From positions 1,488,001 to 1,552,000 of the forward strand of contig JAIQDT010000233.1 in assembly GCA_021521415.1 (NCBI GenBank): DNA of 64,000 nucleotides, written 5' to 3'. The notes beneath the pieces are model-generated. The model did no database searches and was not told the origin of the DNA. It was given only the letters and a program-made list of their open reading frames with translations. The stretch comes from Bidens hawaiensis. Taxonomy: Eukaryota; Streptophyta; Magnoliopsida; Asterales; Asteraceae. Positions 23,279 to 34,413 of the stretch are shown piece by piece. The first letter of the stretch is position 1. Each line of letters begins with the position of its first letter. The position numbers and the translations under genes were made by a program.

Positions 23279-24251
23279 CTACACAACATCAAGAAATACA
23301 TATAATCAATACCATCTCAAATTATAAAACACAATACATATTTCATTCATTAGTAAACATTGATACATATTACACAAACATCAGGTTACATACTTTCCAG
23401 TCAACATTACATAACTAAGTTTTAATACAAGGGCCCTATGTCGGTATCATCTCGACATAACCCGTAAAGGGGTCAGTGCTTGAATGATACCCAAAAGTAT
23501 CTATAGTGATATGCCCCAAAAGAGACCCCTTATGGGCCAGTGGTTGTATCATAACTAAACAAGATTCACTCCGTGTTAGTATCACCACTAACTAGTTACA
23601 CGGAGTATCAAAAAGTGGTCCCTGTCTATTCCCATCCATGCATAACTACTAAACACGGTGGTACGCCCACCACATCATCACTGCCGCCAACGCCACCACT
23701 ACTGCCATCACCCCCCGGAGCCACGCCTCTAACCGCTGAACCATCAATAGGGAGTACGAGCACTCCCTGGTCAACCGGTCGATTGCATACTGGCAATCCA
23801 GTATGCGGTCACCAAGGTACACTCGTCTCTGTACCCCCACGGTCAGGGCGGCTGAGTGCTCATTTACTTGCTCTGTGAGCACTCGTAGCCAGGCTACCGC
23901 CTCCCGCTCCTGTCTGGGAAGGCCCCAGACAGGTAGAGCCATCGGCTCGGGCTGGGATGAGGACTCTCCCCGACGAGTAGCAGGTCGGGGTGGGGGAGAG
24001 GTCGGTGGGACACGCGGAATGCTGATCCGCGCCGTAAGGCGAGGACCAAATCCCGGAGGTACAGAGGTGGCCTGCGGTGCGAGTGGAGTAGGGGATCTGA
24101 TGATCCGGGCCGGGGAGGACTGGCTCGAGCTCCTGTGACTCGCCTCGCTAGGCTCGGAGTCGGATGACACGTGTAAGCTCCCGGAGTTTCCGGGGCTAAC
24201 CTCCTCCGGATCCTCCTCCACAGATAAGCTATGCGGGCTTGACATTTTTAC
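23279..24251 (-). other. Candidate intron spanning the upstream ORF of A1
   Basis: On the minus strand CAG|GTAAAA occurs at 24251, and TTGTGTAG|AATGG ends at 23279, one base before the gag ATG. A T-rich stretch and a YTNAY word (TTGAT) about 35 bases upstream precede the acceptor. Removing these 973 bases would delete the whole upstream ORF and make gag the first ORF. A2 has both sites in the same places (CAG|GTAAGG and TTGTGTAG|AATGG). No transcript data were available. Confidence 0.5.
23649..24245 (-). CDS. Upstream ORF of A1: Ser/Pro-rich, tail-anchored-like protein
   Basis: A 198-residue frame starting at MSSPHSLSVEEDPEE, between PBS and gag. I chose this ATG because similarity with the A2 copy is strong from here and it lies 5 bases after a candidate splice donor; an in-frame Met 20 codons upstream exists. 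The N-terminal half is rich in Ser, Pro and Arg (SSQSSPARIIRSPTP). The middle looks helical (WLRVLTEQVNEHSAALTVG, DCQYAIDRL). The last 22 or so residues are hydrophobic (MAVVVALAAVMMWWAY), like a membrane tail anchor. No known domain is recognised. It is open in both A1 and A2 although gag-pol is broken in both. It could be an envelope-like or accessory protein; the function is unknown. Confidence 0.7.
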   Translation of the reverse strand: MSSPHSLSVEEDPEEVSPGNSGSLHVSSDSEPSEASHRSSSQSSPARIIRSPTPLAPQATSVPPGFGPRLTARISIPRVPPTSPPPRPATRRGESSSQPEPMALPVWGLPRQEREAVAWLRVLTEQVNEHSAALTVGVQRRVYLGDRILDCQYAIDRLTRECSYSLLMVQRLEAWLRGVMAVVVALAAVMMWWAYHRV

Positions 24252-24590
24252 CTGCACACAAGTTAACAAGCATATAGTTCTTTCCATAGTGTAATTCATA
24301 ATCAAATTAATACATACTTATTTATACAACTTTACCACATAATAATATTATCATATATTTACACATATGTTGCCAATTTTACCTATTTAAAGTTCCTCGT
24401 GACTTCCCCTGAATTCTCCCGTGCAGACAAGTCTGTTATTATGTTCCGGACCATAATAACTCACTTGTCCATCCAAGTTCATCCAGATCCCGTCACAATA
24501 AATTATTAGTTGATATTCAGATCCTATAATACTTGAGCTACTGGTTATATTTAGGTATCTCTTTCAGACATCCTAATTCTTTATAACCAA

Positions 24591-24604
24591 TGGCTCTGAT
24601 ACCA
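24591..24604 (-). other. Primer binding site of A1 (initiator tRNA-Met type)
   Basis: The minus strand reads TGGTATCAGAGCCA, complementary to the 3' end of plant initiator tRNA-Met, five bases inside the 5' LTR. It fixes the orientation of the element. Confidence 0.92.
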
Positions 24605-24982
24605 TGTTCTGTAACACCCCGTAACCGCAGCGGAAACGTACACGGGATGCAACAGACACATCTGATATCAACAGCATTGCTTATAAAGAAAATACCACTA
24701 CATTAATTTATAACATATTACATTGTTGCGAGTTTCGTTACTGTCTAGGTGTTACACACATATTTTACCGATAAGACATTAATATATTCATTACAAAATA
24801 TAGAGCAGCAAGCTTCCAACAGGTAGCACAGATAGTTAAGCACATATCAATCATTCCAACTTGGGCATACCTAGAAAACATGTAAAGAAAACGGGTCAAC
24901 TACGAATAGTTGGTGAGTTTCACTAATTTAAATAAACACTGACAGATCATTTTAATAACCATTTATTAGTAATGAAATTATG

Positions 24983-25253
24983 CTGGGAACTATGTTACAC
25001 CAGAACAATAATAACCCCTGGGAACTATGTTACCCCAGAACAATAATAACCTCTGGGAACTATGTTACCCCAGAACAATAATAACCCCTGGGAACTATGT
25101 TACCCCAGAACAATAATAACCCCTGGGAACTATGTTACCCCAGAACAATAATAACCTCTGGGAACTATGTTACCCCAGAACAATAATAACCCCTGGGAAC
25201 TATGTTACCCCAGAACAATAATAACCCCTGGGAACTATGTTACCCCAGAACAG
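24983..25253. repeat. 35-bp minisatellite in the A1 5' LTR (8 copies)
   Basis: Same unit as at 15642, with starts every 35 bp from 24983 to 25228. Copy number equals that of the other LTR. The order of CCCCTGGG and CCTCTGGG variants is not the same in the two LTRs, so some changes arose after insertion. Confidence 0.95.
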
Positions 25254-26376
25254 TTCCACACGATAAACAATTTATATATTCTATGCATCAAACCATGTAT
25301 ATATAAATATACAAGTGTTTCCATACGATCGGTATGTACTTAAATATTTTAACAAAGACATGTTTTCCGCCCCGGGAAAATATTTAAAACAGTTCAGTAA
25401 AAGGGGCTCGTGAAAACTCACCTTTTTGTGAGTCTGTGGGTAATACAATGAACAGCTACGTGCCTGGATCTGTAATATAATATCTAGTCGTTACTATATA
25501 ATTCCCATAAATTAAATCCGTGTTAATCGGCACATCTGGGGACATTGTTAACCCAGTACTGTACTTGATCCGGGGACAATGTTAACCCCGTGACACTCCT
25601 AAGGACTCAGATTGTGCCATTACTTAGAGTCGGACGGTCAAAATTATCATTTTTATGTTTTCCTTGATTTGCGTGCCTAGCACGGTCATCCGTTTTTAGT
25701 TTCAAAAATGAGTTTATTCACACTTAACCCAAAAATGGTGTTTGACTGTTATTTTAGTTAAAGTGATGAAATTAGAGCTCGGTTTGGACACCCCGTTTGG
25801 CCGCGGGGCCCGTTTCCGTCATTTAGGTGCCGGAAACAGTAAAATCGGGTAAAATTACCCAAATCATCCGAATTATTTTCGGATGATTTATTTTTACTTA
25901 ATTTACTTAGTTTTATGGAAATGGTCCATTTTTAAGGTTTTCATATACCAGTCAGCTCGCTTATGCGAGTTTTGCCGGTTTACACGTTTTAAGCTTTAAA
26001 AATTTGTTTTTATGTTCTTTTTAGCACAAATAATTACCCGTTTAGTCTCGGGTCTGGAAATTTTGCACAAAACTTATTTTGACAGTAAGAAATTTTATAA
26101 AAATTTTCCAGATTTATTTTCTTATATTTACATTTATTTATCTATTTTTAACCTTAATAAAACACTAAATATGTCAAAAATACCAAAAGACTTTAGAAAA
26201 ATCCCAAATTTTTTTGGGATGATCCTTGCCATTCTCATGACTCCCTGGAATTTTTCCAGAACCCAAAACTCATATTTCAAGCCATTTTCACAAAAACCGA
26301 GCTAGAAAGCCCTAAAACTCGTTTTACCGAAAAGCCCCTTTAGACTTTTCCAACTGAGCTCAAATTTTGTGTGTGA

Positions 26377-26386
26377 CTTTTATATG
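26377..26386 (-). promoter_or_regulatory. Candidate TATA box, A1 5' LTR
   Basis: CATATAAAAG on the minus strand, inside the LTR about 1.5 kb from its right end. It would place U3 to the right and R-U5 to the left. Consensus match only. Confidence 0.4.
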
Positions 26387-27872
26387 TTATAAAAAGCTTA
26401 TCCTAAATTTTTCAGAATTTTTCATCAAGTTTAGCTATTTTTCACCATTTTTGGCCAAAACCGAGCATTAAATTCACCAAATATTCATCTTTTATCCAAA
26501 AATTACCAAAAATTCACATATCTCGTATTTTCATGTGTAGATCATCTCTGTGAAATTTCGTGACCCGAATCTAAGTACACTACAATCTGTCCAAACTCAC
26601 TAAATCACACGAAAACCGAACTATCTTGTGTTTTCTAGCGTTAGATCGCAAAGATCCGGGTTTCTAGCCTTTGCTAGCCACTAGATACAACACTTACAAG
26701 CACAATAACACTATACCAAGCAAGTTACACCAACAATCAAACCATTTCTTTCATAGTGTCGGTTTTGATATAAAAACAAAGGTTTTAACCGTAAAAATCC
26801 GTTCTCGACTCTTTTTACTCATTTCTTGGACCAAGATCCCTTGTATAACTTGTATACATCTCTTGATCATGCAAGAGTCGGTTTCATCTCGGGTTTTCAC
26901 CCGTCTTTCACATGGAAACTCATTTTTACAAGATTTCAACCGTAAAATTTCATTCTAAACTCTTTTAACTAATTACTTGGATCAAGATCCTTTGTATAAC
27001 TTGTATACATCTCTTGATCACACGAGAATCGGTTTCATCTCGGGTTTTCACCCATTTTTCACATGAAACCTCCTTTTCTCAATATTGTAGAATTAGAAAC
27101 AAGATTAAAGCCTTAAAACATGTGTTATACCTTCAAGTTTTTGGTAGAAATCAAAGAAACTTGGATGGATGTTGAAAGAGTTGAGAGATTTTGAGAGAAT
27201 TGGTGTGAAAAAAAGAAAAATGTAATGTGTGAGTGTGTGTGTAGAGGGCCGGCCATATGGTGGTGTGGGGGGGCCACATCTCAAACCATGGCCACACATT
27301 TGGATTACACAATCCGGATAATGTTGTGGATAGTCTGGTTCAGTTCGTTTCTCGTTTAAACTCGTAATTCGGCTTAAAACGAGCCTAAAATGGTCGTTTT
27401 TCGGGTTAAAATAAAATTTACATAAAACTGATTTAAAAACTTTAAAAACTCAAACCATGACATTAAATGACTTAAAACATTGTATTGTCGGTAAATGTGC
27501 ATCTTTTTCGGTTTGATCGATCGTCTCTTGCTTGGTTTGATGTGAAAGGTTTCGTTTATCGTACCGACGTACTAATAAATCGAAATCCTTTTTCTGTGCT
27601 ATAATTCACTTATCCCGAAGCATTAATACTTCGAAAACATCACTAAACATTATATGCTTCGTCTAAATGTAATTCCCGATTCGTTCGGGTTTCAATAATC
27701 GTTCATTGGTTAATTGTAATTCCAATACGATTCACTATATAATCGAGTATGATTCGTACTATGAATCATATATACTTGTATACACGTACTATAACTCATA
27801 TAATCAATACTAAATGACACGTAAATAGTATATACCGGCTAGGGTATACCTGGATTTGCCGGAATCGTTACA

Positions 27873-27877
27873 ATTCA
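27873..27877. other. Target site duplication of A1, right copy (ATTCA)
   Basis: Matches 15264-15268 exactly and directly follows the right LTR terminus. Confidence 0.9.
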
Positions 27878-28166
27878 ACAATAAACACCTCAGAAACATG
27901 GCTTCATTTACCCGTATTTCCTGGTTTGCAACCGTGGCTTCAATCCTCCTTCCGTTGACATCATCAAATAGCCTCGCTGACATCCAAAAGTCCAGCGAAT
28001 GATTCCTGTAGATCACTGGATTCTCCGTTAGAGCAAACCGGATGTTTAACCGTTGCAACCATCTTATCATAGAAGCCACTTCTTTATTATCGGTTGTGAC
28101 TTGTAACAGAGCACACATATTGTGCTTATGTTCAAAGGGATAGGTCGGTTGATTGTCATCCGCCAT
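27873..28166 (-). pseudogene. N-terminal part of the C1 downstream ORF, cut by A1
   Basis: Starts MADDNQPTYPFEHKHNMCALL and runs about 98 residues (ALTENPVIYRNHSLDFW, VNEAMFLRCLLL) to the A1 insertion; the rest is at 13424-15268. The final residues of the apparent ORF, which runs on to 27810, come from LTR sequence. Layout and wording (MAD..., a HNM box near residue 15, an FW box in the middle) recall a protein carried downstream of pol by copia-type elements of Asteraceae. That family has no function I can name. A TATA-like box and a motif-rich region lie upstream on the minus strand (28371-29535), so the ORF may have had its own promoter. Confidence 0.65.
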
Positions 28167-28527
28167 ATCTTATCTTCGACAAGTTTATAACCTAAACAAG
28201 AAACAGAATTTTAGTAATCATGAATAATCAACGCTTACCGAGTCGGATTGTGAGGGCTGATAAATTAAGGTTAGGATTATTGTGATTTGATAAGTCGGTT
28301 TAGGTTTTCAGAGAGCAATCAGTGGAAGGAGAGAGAGGGAAAATAATGTTGAAAACTTCTCTCACTCCCTCTTATATGTCTTTTGAAAGTGAGTTTTAAA
28401 TGAATTTTGTCATTTACTGAGTTAATAGCTGTCAAACAGTACTATTAACAATTCAAAAATATTCTCATTTAAAACTTTGTTCATTTAAGTCCATTTATGA
28501 TACCTTACTCGAAAAATTTCATCAAAC
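28167..28527 (-). other. Leader-like DNA upstream of the C1 downstream ORF
   Basis: Non-coding. It contains a purine/pyrimidine-biased tract (minus strand TTTTCCCTCTCTCTCC at about 28330-28345) between the candidate TATA box and the ATG, and AT-rich DNA further right. Confidence 0.4.
28371..28378 (-). promoter_or_regulatory. Candidate TATA box before the C1 downstream ORF
   Basis: The minus strand reads CATATAAG, followed by GAGGGAGTGAGAG, about 205 bases before the ATG at 28166. Its place relative to the motif array at 28528-29535 copies the U3-TATA order of the copia LTRs in this window. Confidence 0.4.
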
Positions 28528-29535
28528 AAACCTTGCTTGGAAAAGTTAATTTGAGTTAAATGGTTTGCTAGAGATGTTCCACTTTCTCAAAGATTGCTCG
28601 ATTTAGTCAATTAAGACTTATTAAAAGTAAGTTTAAGTAAAATGAGGAAAGCTTACTTAAAATAAAGGATTGCTTGAGAACTGAATCACAAGACAGATAA
28701 TCAAGTATAAAATATCAAGTAGGCAACCTTGTTAGGAATCAATTAAGATGCCCAAATAAATTTCTCAAACATACTTCTAATAATTAACCTTACCCGAATA
28801 AATCAACTTATCACAAACTTTACCCGAAAATAGTTCACAAATATTCAGTAAGGTATACTTTGATGCAAAGTATGTCCGAAAACCTTCAGGAATACAAAGT
28901 GTGCTAGAGGTGGATTCTAAACACAAAGTGTACTCGAAAAGTTAATCTGAAATTACCGAGTATATTAAGGGAACTTTTGAAACTTCAAAGTGTGCCCGAA
29001 ATATAAAGTGTGCCCGGGAAACTAGGTCTACCCGAAAACACTTGTAATCTCAAAGAATCATAATCACTAAAACACAAAGCTTGCTAGAAATGAATTTAAA
29101 CAGTAAAACAAAAACCTAAGTGTGCTATAAAGTTCAAAATCACTAAAGCTTGTTAGAATATCACACCAAATCACAAAGATTACTATATTAACTTAAAACA
29201 ACCTACAACAGTTAAGTTTGCTAGAAAGTTTAAAAATCAACAAAGCTTGCTAGGTAACAATGCAATCAATCATATCAACTAGTTTGCTAGAAATAGGTGT
29301 ACTCTCAAACAAATCACTAAAGTATGCTCGAAAGTCCTAACTACATAAAAGCTTGCTAGTAAGCATCATATTCAAACATATACAAATATCAAGCTTGCTC
29401 GGAAAGTGAGTAGAATAGTGATATCTACCCGAAAAGTGTTAAGTACTTCAAAGCATGCCTGAAATTAATAAACTTAGATAAAAACATCTAAGTGTGCCCG
29501 GAAAGGTTATAAATCATCAAACTTTAACCGAAATT
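28528..29535 (-). repeat. Degenerate short-motif array, U3-like (about 26 copies)
   Basis: Plus-strand words of the form AAAGTGTGCCCGAAA or AAAGCTTGCTAGAAA recur roughly every 25-50 bp, for example near 28925, 28986, 29003, 29075, 29213, 29318, 29390 and 29488. The same motif (TTGCYCGG or, reversed, CCGAGCAAG) fills the solo LTR (38589-39732) and the C2 and C3 LTRs, in an orientation that makes this block minus-oriented. No coding potential is seen. Confidence 0.7.
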
Positions 29536-31425
29536 ACATAATCAAGCTTTTGTAGGTAAAATGCATCACTTTTTGACTAAAACACAATATTAATTAAATT
29601 TATCAATCAAGATCATTGTTTAAGAGCAAATGGTGCATTTAGAGATCAAATTTCAGTCATGTTTCTTTTCTAAACAATTTCCTTTATTTTATTGAAAAGA
29701 TCTCAAGTATGGGATCATATTGACTAAGTAGCTTTTTCAATACTTCAGTCTCGGGATTATTATGACAACATAGATAGGTTAATAGCAGGTCTAGACTTAG
29801 CATGAATTTCATCTCTTTGGTGATGTGATTAAGTTTCAATTAATATGCATAATACTCAATGGATAACAAATATTGCTTTCTGATGCTCCATATCTATTCT
29901 CAACGCTTATTTGGCTTTCTCCAGATCACCCCAATTTGACTTTGACTCCCTAGATTTGGTCAAAAATTTTAATGACAGAACATATTTTAAAATTTCTTAG
30001 ATTTTTCTTTTCAAATTTACAAACATATGTGAGGTTGAAACGTTGGACTTACATGCCACGCAAGTCGGACTTACATGCCTTTCATTCGGAATGTTTAAAG
30101 GACTTATATGATTGCCTCCACCCCTGTAGTTCTAGAATTAACCCTCATGTTTGCATTTTCTTTATAATAGTTTGTGAACATTGATCAACTTTTGGTTGAT
30201 AAAATTTTTAAAAACGTGTAGTTCACAGTTGTTCTTTTTCATTCATAAATCAGATAGTTCATTTTGGTGACCAAATACCAACAGGCTTGTGTATGACTGG
30301 ATAATCACTTTGCTGCCTATCATTTGGAAAGATTTACCTTGGAACATGCATAGACAACAATGTAACTCCAAATAAGACAGAGCAGTTTCTTTATGTTTAT
30401 ATTACCTTAGATTTTACACATCCTGTGAAAGCAACCATACATGTCAATGACTGTACTAAGTGCCCTATTGGCCTATAAAATCCATATGATTGGCTAGGTA
30501 GTCAATGTACTATCATTTCCCATATTAAAACAGTTTTAAATTCAGACACCCTAATATCTCTTATTTGATAGGTAAATGACTATCCTATATGACTACAAGT
30601 GGTCAACAGGACCAAACATATATGTGAGTATATGTCCTTTCAAAACAGTGTTATTGACATAAGTTTAAGTGAAGAAATAGAAAACAAGTTATAATTGCTC
30701 CAAATGCTTTCAGTTTTGCAGGTTAATGGCTATATTTCAATATGAAAACAGATGACAGGACCAAACATATACAAGTATTTGCCGTTCCAACTTGAGCAAA
30801 TGACATAATTTTCAGTAAAGTGAGCAAATGACATAATTTTCAGCAAAGGTAACTCTTTGAGACTTTTCATTGAAAATTTTCTTTTAAGCTTCTATAAAGC
30901 TTTGAACTGAATAGTATTATCATGTCTCTACACCATTAACAACTTGTTCTTGCATTTTCAAAAGATGTTTTGATCAAAAATGTTTCTTAACCATTTTCAG
31001 TCATGCATATCATCTTGACTTAAAAACACATTTTGACACAATCACAAGCATAGCATATTTAAATCATGATCATCAATGACATCATTAAAACAAGCAGACT
31101 TCACATCATTGCCTAGTCTAATTTATCCTAACAGCATCATCAGATCAGATTACTTACATAATCAAACAATCAATCATGACATCAGATAAGCATTTAATCA
31201 ATTTAGACAATTTAACTACTTAACATAACATCCTATCAGTCAACTGATAAACAAACATAAGCATCAATGATACCTAATTTGCACAGATAATCTTTTAAGC
31301 ACATATCAGTCAACATAAAATATATCATAATCAAACACACATACACAACATTCATTAGGATTGTAAGAAGATAGTCAGTTTGCACAGTCAAGCACACATC
31401 CTCAATCAGACTTCATCAGAGTTGA
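29536..31425 (-). other. Non-coding spacer between C1 pol and downstream ORF
   Basis: AT-rich with no credible ORF. The minus strand at 30280 begins TGTTGGTATTTGGTCACC, which looks like a copia LTR start, but I find no matching end, PPT or target duplication, so no element is called. A near-exact duplication of GTGAGCAAATGACATAATTTTCAG-like words occurs at about 30790-30845. Confidence 0.4.
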
Positions 31426-32885
31426 TCATCCCAGGGCTTTCAGAAGAAAGTTAAACCTGGTTCTATCAAGTGGTTTGGTGAATAGGTCAGCTAAGTTATC
31501 ACTTGTATCAACTATTTTCATCTCAATCAAACCATTTTCACTACAATCTCTTATGAAGTGATATCTAATCTAAATGTGCTTGGTCTTAGAATGTTATACT
31601 GATTCTTAACAGTAATGTATGCAACAGTACTGTTAATAAAAATAGGGGTGTTCGGAAAATTTAAACCATAGTCCAGCATTTGATTCTGAATCCAGAGAAC
31701 TTGTGCACAACAAGCAGTTGCAGCAATCTTTTCATCTTCTACTATTTAGATTAATACAGAGGTCTGCTTTTTGCATTGCCATGACACTAGTCTGTCTCCC
31801 AAGAACTGACATCCACCTGAGGTTGACTTCTTGCTCATGTTACACCCATCATAATCACTATTTGTGTAGGCAATCAAATCAAAAGACTGGTTCTTCAGAT
31901 ACCAAATCCCCAAGTCAGGTCTTCCCTTCAAATATCTAAATATTTTCTTGACTGCATTCATGTGAGAAACTTTTGGACTTGACTGGAATCTTGCACAGAC
32001 ACACACAGCATACATAATGTCAGGTCTTGTAGCAGTTAGGTACATCAGGGATCCTATTTTGGCTCTATATTCATGCTCATCCACAGGCTCCCCCTTTTCA
32101 TCACCTATCATCTTTTCTTTTGTGTCCATAGGAGTTGAAGTTGTTTTGAATTCATGACATTTGAAGTTATTCAAAATGTCCTGCACATATTTAGTCTGGT
32201 AGATGAAAATCCCATCAGTTTTCTATTGAACTTGCAGTCCAAGAAAGAAGTTCATTTCTCCCATAGAGCTCATACAGCATTTGGATTTTATCACCTCTTC
32301 AAACTCCATACACATTTGTTTATTGGTTGAACCAAAGATGATATCATCCACATAGACTTGTAGCAACAGCAAATCTGATCCTCTCCTTTTGTAGAAAAGT
32401 GTCTTGTCAATAGCTCCCCTTTGGAAACCATTTTCAAGCAAATGGTTTGACAACTCACCATACCATGATCTAGGAGCTTGATGCAATCCATAAAAGGCTT
32501 TGTTTAACTTATACACCCTGTTAGGATACACAGGATCCTCAAAACCTGGTGGTTGAGTTACATACACCTCTTCTTCAATCTTTCCATTTAGGAATGCAGA
32601 TTTGACATCAAGTTGGAATACCTTGATATTCTTTGAGGCAGCATAAGCAAGAATAATTCTTATGGCTTCTAGTCTTGCAACAGGTGCAAAGACTTCCTCA
32701 AAATCAATCCCTTCTTCTTGTAGGAATTCAAGTGCAACAAGTCTGGCTTTATTCTTAATCACTATACTCCTCTCATCCATCTTATTTCTGAAAACCCATT
32801 TTGTTCCTATTGCATATCTTTTTCTTGGCCTGTCCACAATCTCCCAAACAGGTTGATCTCTTAACTGAGCCAACTCCTCTTGCAT
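31426..32885 (-). pseudogene. C1 reverse transcriptase and RNase H (Ty1/copia)
   Basis: Residues from 32885 read [20 protein letters not shown], then the RT core ([50 protein letters not shown]) with catalytic YVDD in [16 protein letters not shown] stop near 32223 (after FLGLQVQ) interrupts the frame, which continues as DILNNFKC, YRAKIGSLMYLTATRPDI and the RNase H region (SDYDGCNMSKKSTSGGCQFL). Another stop after QTSVLI at 31746 precedes a broken but recognisable end (ACCAQVLWIQNQMLDYG; NLADLFTKPLDRTRF). In copia elements RT/RNase H forms the C-terminus of the polyprotein. The order after integrase identifies Ty1/copia. Confidence 0.9.
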
Positions 32886-33612
32886 TGCTTCTACCCAGAT
32901 GTTGTCCTTTAGGGCTTGAACAATATTCTTTGGTTCTATTTGGGATAGAAAGCAGGATTACAAACAGATGTTTGTAGATTCAGAATGACTTCTTGTAATT
33001 CTTTCATGTATATTTCCAATGATGTTTTCAGAAGGATGACTCTTTTCAACATAAGGGGTTTTAACTATCACATCTGAAGACACACAGTAGTGTCAAGATT
33101 TGATTCATTGAGATATGGATCCAAAATGATTAATTCAATTTCAGCATCAGGAAACTCTGGTGCTTCTTCATTATTCTGTCTTGAGGTGGATGCACCATTT
33201 TTTCCCAAATTCAATCTTTCAAATAGATCTTGAAAACCTTGCTGTTGAAACTGTTTCCTCTTCACTTGTTTGGTTGCTTAGGGCTCTCTCATTTTGAACT
33301 TTATCATTCTGCACTTCTTGATTATCTTGAGGATTATTTGCATGATCTTGTTCTGGACTTTGATTTTTCTCTTGATCAGGTTTTGAAGTTATTCAACATT
33401 TTCACTTGAGGGGTCCTTTATAAATGGATATTCAGTTTCTTTATTTGCAACCTTCTTCTACAATTTCTCCAAGTCCAGTGTTTTTTCTTGCTTTTCTCTT
33501 CCATTACCCTGGTCTTGTAGAATGAATCATCAAAGTCTTCCGGATAAATCTTGAATGACTTGATCAATTTTTCAAGATCAAACAGCCATGTTGCACCATT
33601 AACTGTGTTGAA
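32886..33612 (-). pseudogene. Degraded linker between C1 integrase and RT
   Basis: This span should encode the integrase C-terminus and the linker to RT. Only fragments are open, such as a 65-residue frame at 33068-33265 (QQQGFQDLFERLNLG, FPDAEIELI). Multiple stops and frame changes interrupt it. Confidence 0.6.
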
Positions 33613-34380
33613 CTAATTTTCATTAAAGATTATATCAGATGATTCAGTGACACTCAAATGGTCTATCACATATACTCTGTAGGCTTTTGAGTGTGTAGAG
33701 TAACCAACAAAGAAGCAATACAAGGTCTTATCTTGAAACTTGTTTAAATAGTCCTTGGTGTTCAAGAGTGAACATTTGCATCCAAAAGGCTTGAGAAACT
33801 TGATATAGGGTTTTCTATTAAAGAAGATCTCATATGGGGTCTTGTTGTGCCATTTGTTTATTAGTACCTTGTTCTGAACATAGCAGGCTATGTTAATAGC
33901 TTCTGCCCAAAAGGTCACAGGAAGAAAAGCATCAGCCAACATGGTTCTTGCAGTCTCGATGAGTGTCTTGTTTCTTCTCTCTGCAACACCATTCTGTTCA
34001 GGAGTTCTAGGAGCTGAGAATTGTTGAAGTATTTTTTCTGCACAAAATTCTTCAATTACTCCATTTTTGAACTTTGTACCATTGTCACTTCTCATCACTT
34101 TAACCCTTTTATCCAGTTGATTCTCAATCCTGGTTACACATCCTTTAATCAACTCTGCAGACTCATCCGTTGTACTCAGGAAATAAACCCAAGTATATCT
34201 TGAATAATCATCAATGATCACTAGACAATATCTTTTCTTTCCTATGCTTGGGACACTCACAGGACCAAAGAGATCCATTTGAAGCAAGTCAAGCACTTGA
34301 TCAGTTGAGTTGATGAGTTTTGACTTACGAGAAGACTTGTATTGTTTGCCTTTTTGGCATGAAATACAGTTATCATCCAA
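33613..34380 (-). pseudogene. C1 integrase core
   Basis: A 255-residue frame beginning with the last part of the zinc motif (CISCQKGKQ), then the core: LLQMDLFGPVSVPS (catalytic Asp near residue 36), VMRSDNGTKF (Asp near 99) and PEQNGVAERRNKTL (Glu near 134), giving the expected DD35E-type spacing. It continues into FWAEAINIACYVQNK, NKTPYEIFFNRKP and FGCKC, typical of copia. It catalyses insertion of the cDNA. The open frame itself looks complete for the core, but both neighbouring segments are in other frames or separated by stops. Confidence 0.92.
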
Positions 34381-34413
34381 TCTGAACTCTCTTATAGGTA
34401 AACCAATTACATG

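Larger units (their letters stand above)
15269..27872 (-). mobile_element. Complete Ty3/gypsy chromovirus A1 (Tekay-like), 12.6 kb
   Basis: Two LTRs (15269-18534 and 24610-27872), PPT, Gag-Pol, an upstream ORF, an initiator-tRNA PBS and a perfect 5-bp duplication ATTCA define a whole element inserted in the C1 downstream ORF. It reads on the minus strand, so the right LTR is the 5' LTR. The pol order protease, RT, RNase H, integrase, with a C-terminal [19 protein letters not shown] module, is typical of chromoviruses; the wording fits the Tekay/Del clade. The LTRs differ at only a few dozen positions by eye (about 1%), so the insertion is recent. Three in-frame stops in Gag-Pol mean it is now non-autonomous. 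Confidence 0.95.
24610..27872 (-). mobile_element. A1 5' LTR, 3263 bp
   Basis: Same termini as the left LTR (TGTAACACC...CGTTACA) and nearly identical throughout. Differences seen include CAACAG for CAACAA near the left end, one base fewer in a G run (about 27270) and TCTAAATG for TCTATAATG (about 27663). It carries the promoter for the genomic RNA, transcribed leftward. Confidence 0.95.

Noticed and set aside
24591..24604. tRNA gene fragment
   Set aside because: The match is only the PBS complementary to the tRNA 3' end, beside an LTR, with no cloverleaf around it.
27873..28166. Host gene disrupted by A1
   Set aside because: Its continuation ends directly at a copia PPT and LTR, and the family appears to be element-borne; more likely a C1 accessory ORF.
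30262..30280. Start of another copia LTR (minus strand TGTTGGTATTTGG)
   Set aside because: No matching end, target duplication, PPT or PBS could be found, so it is noted only as a possible terminus.
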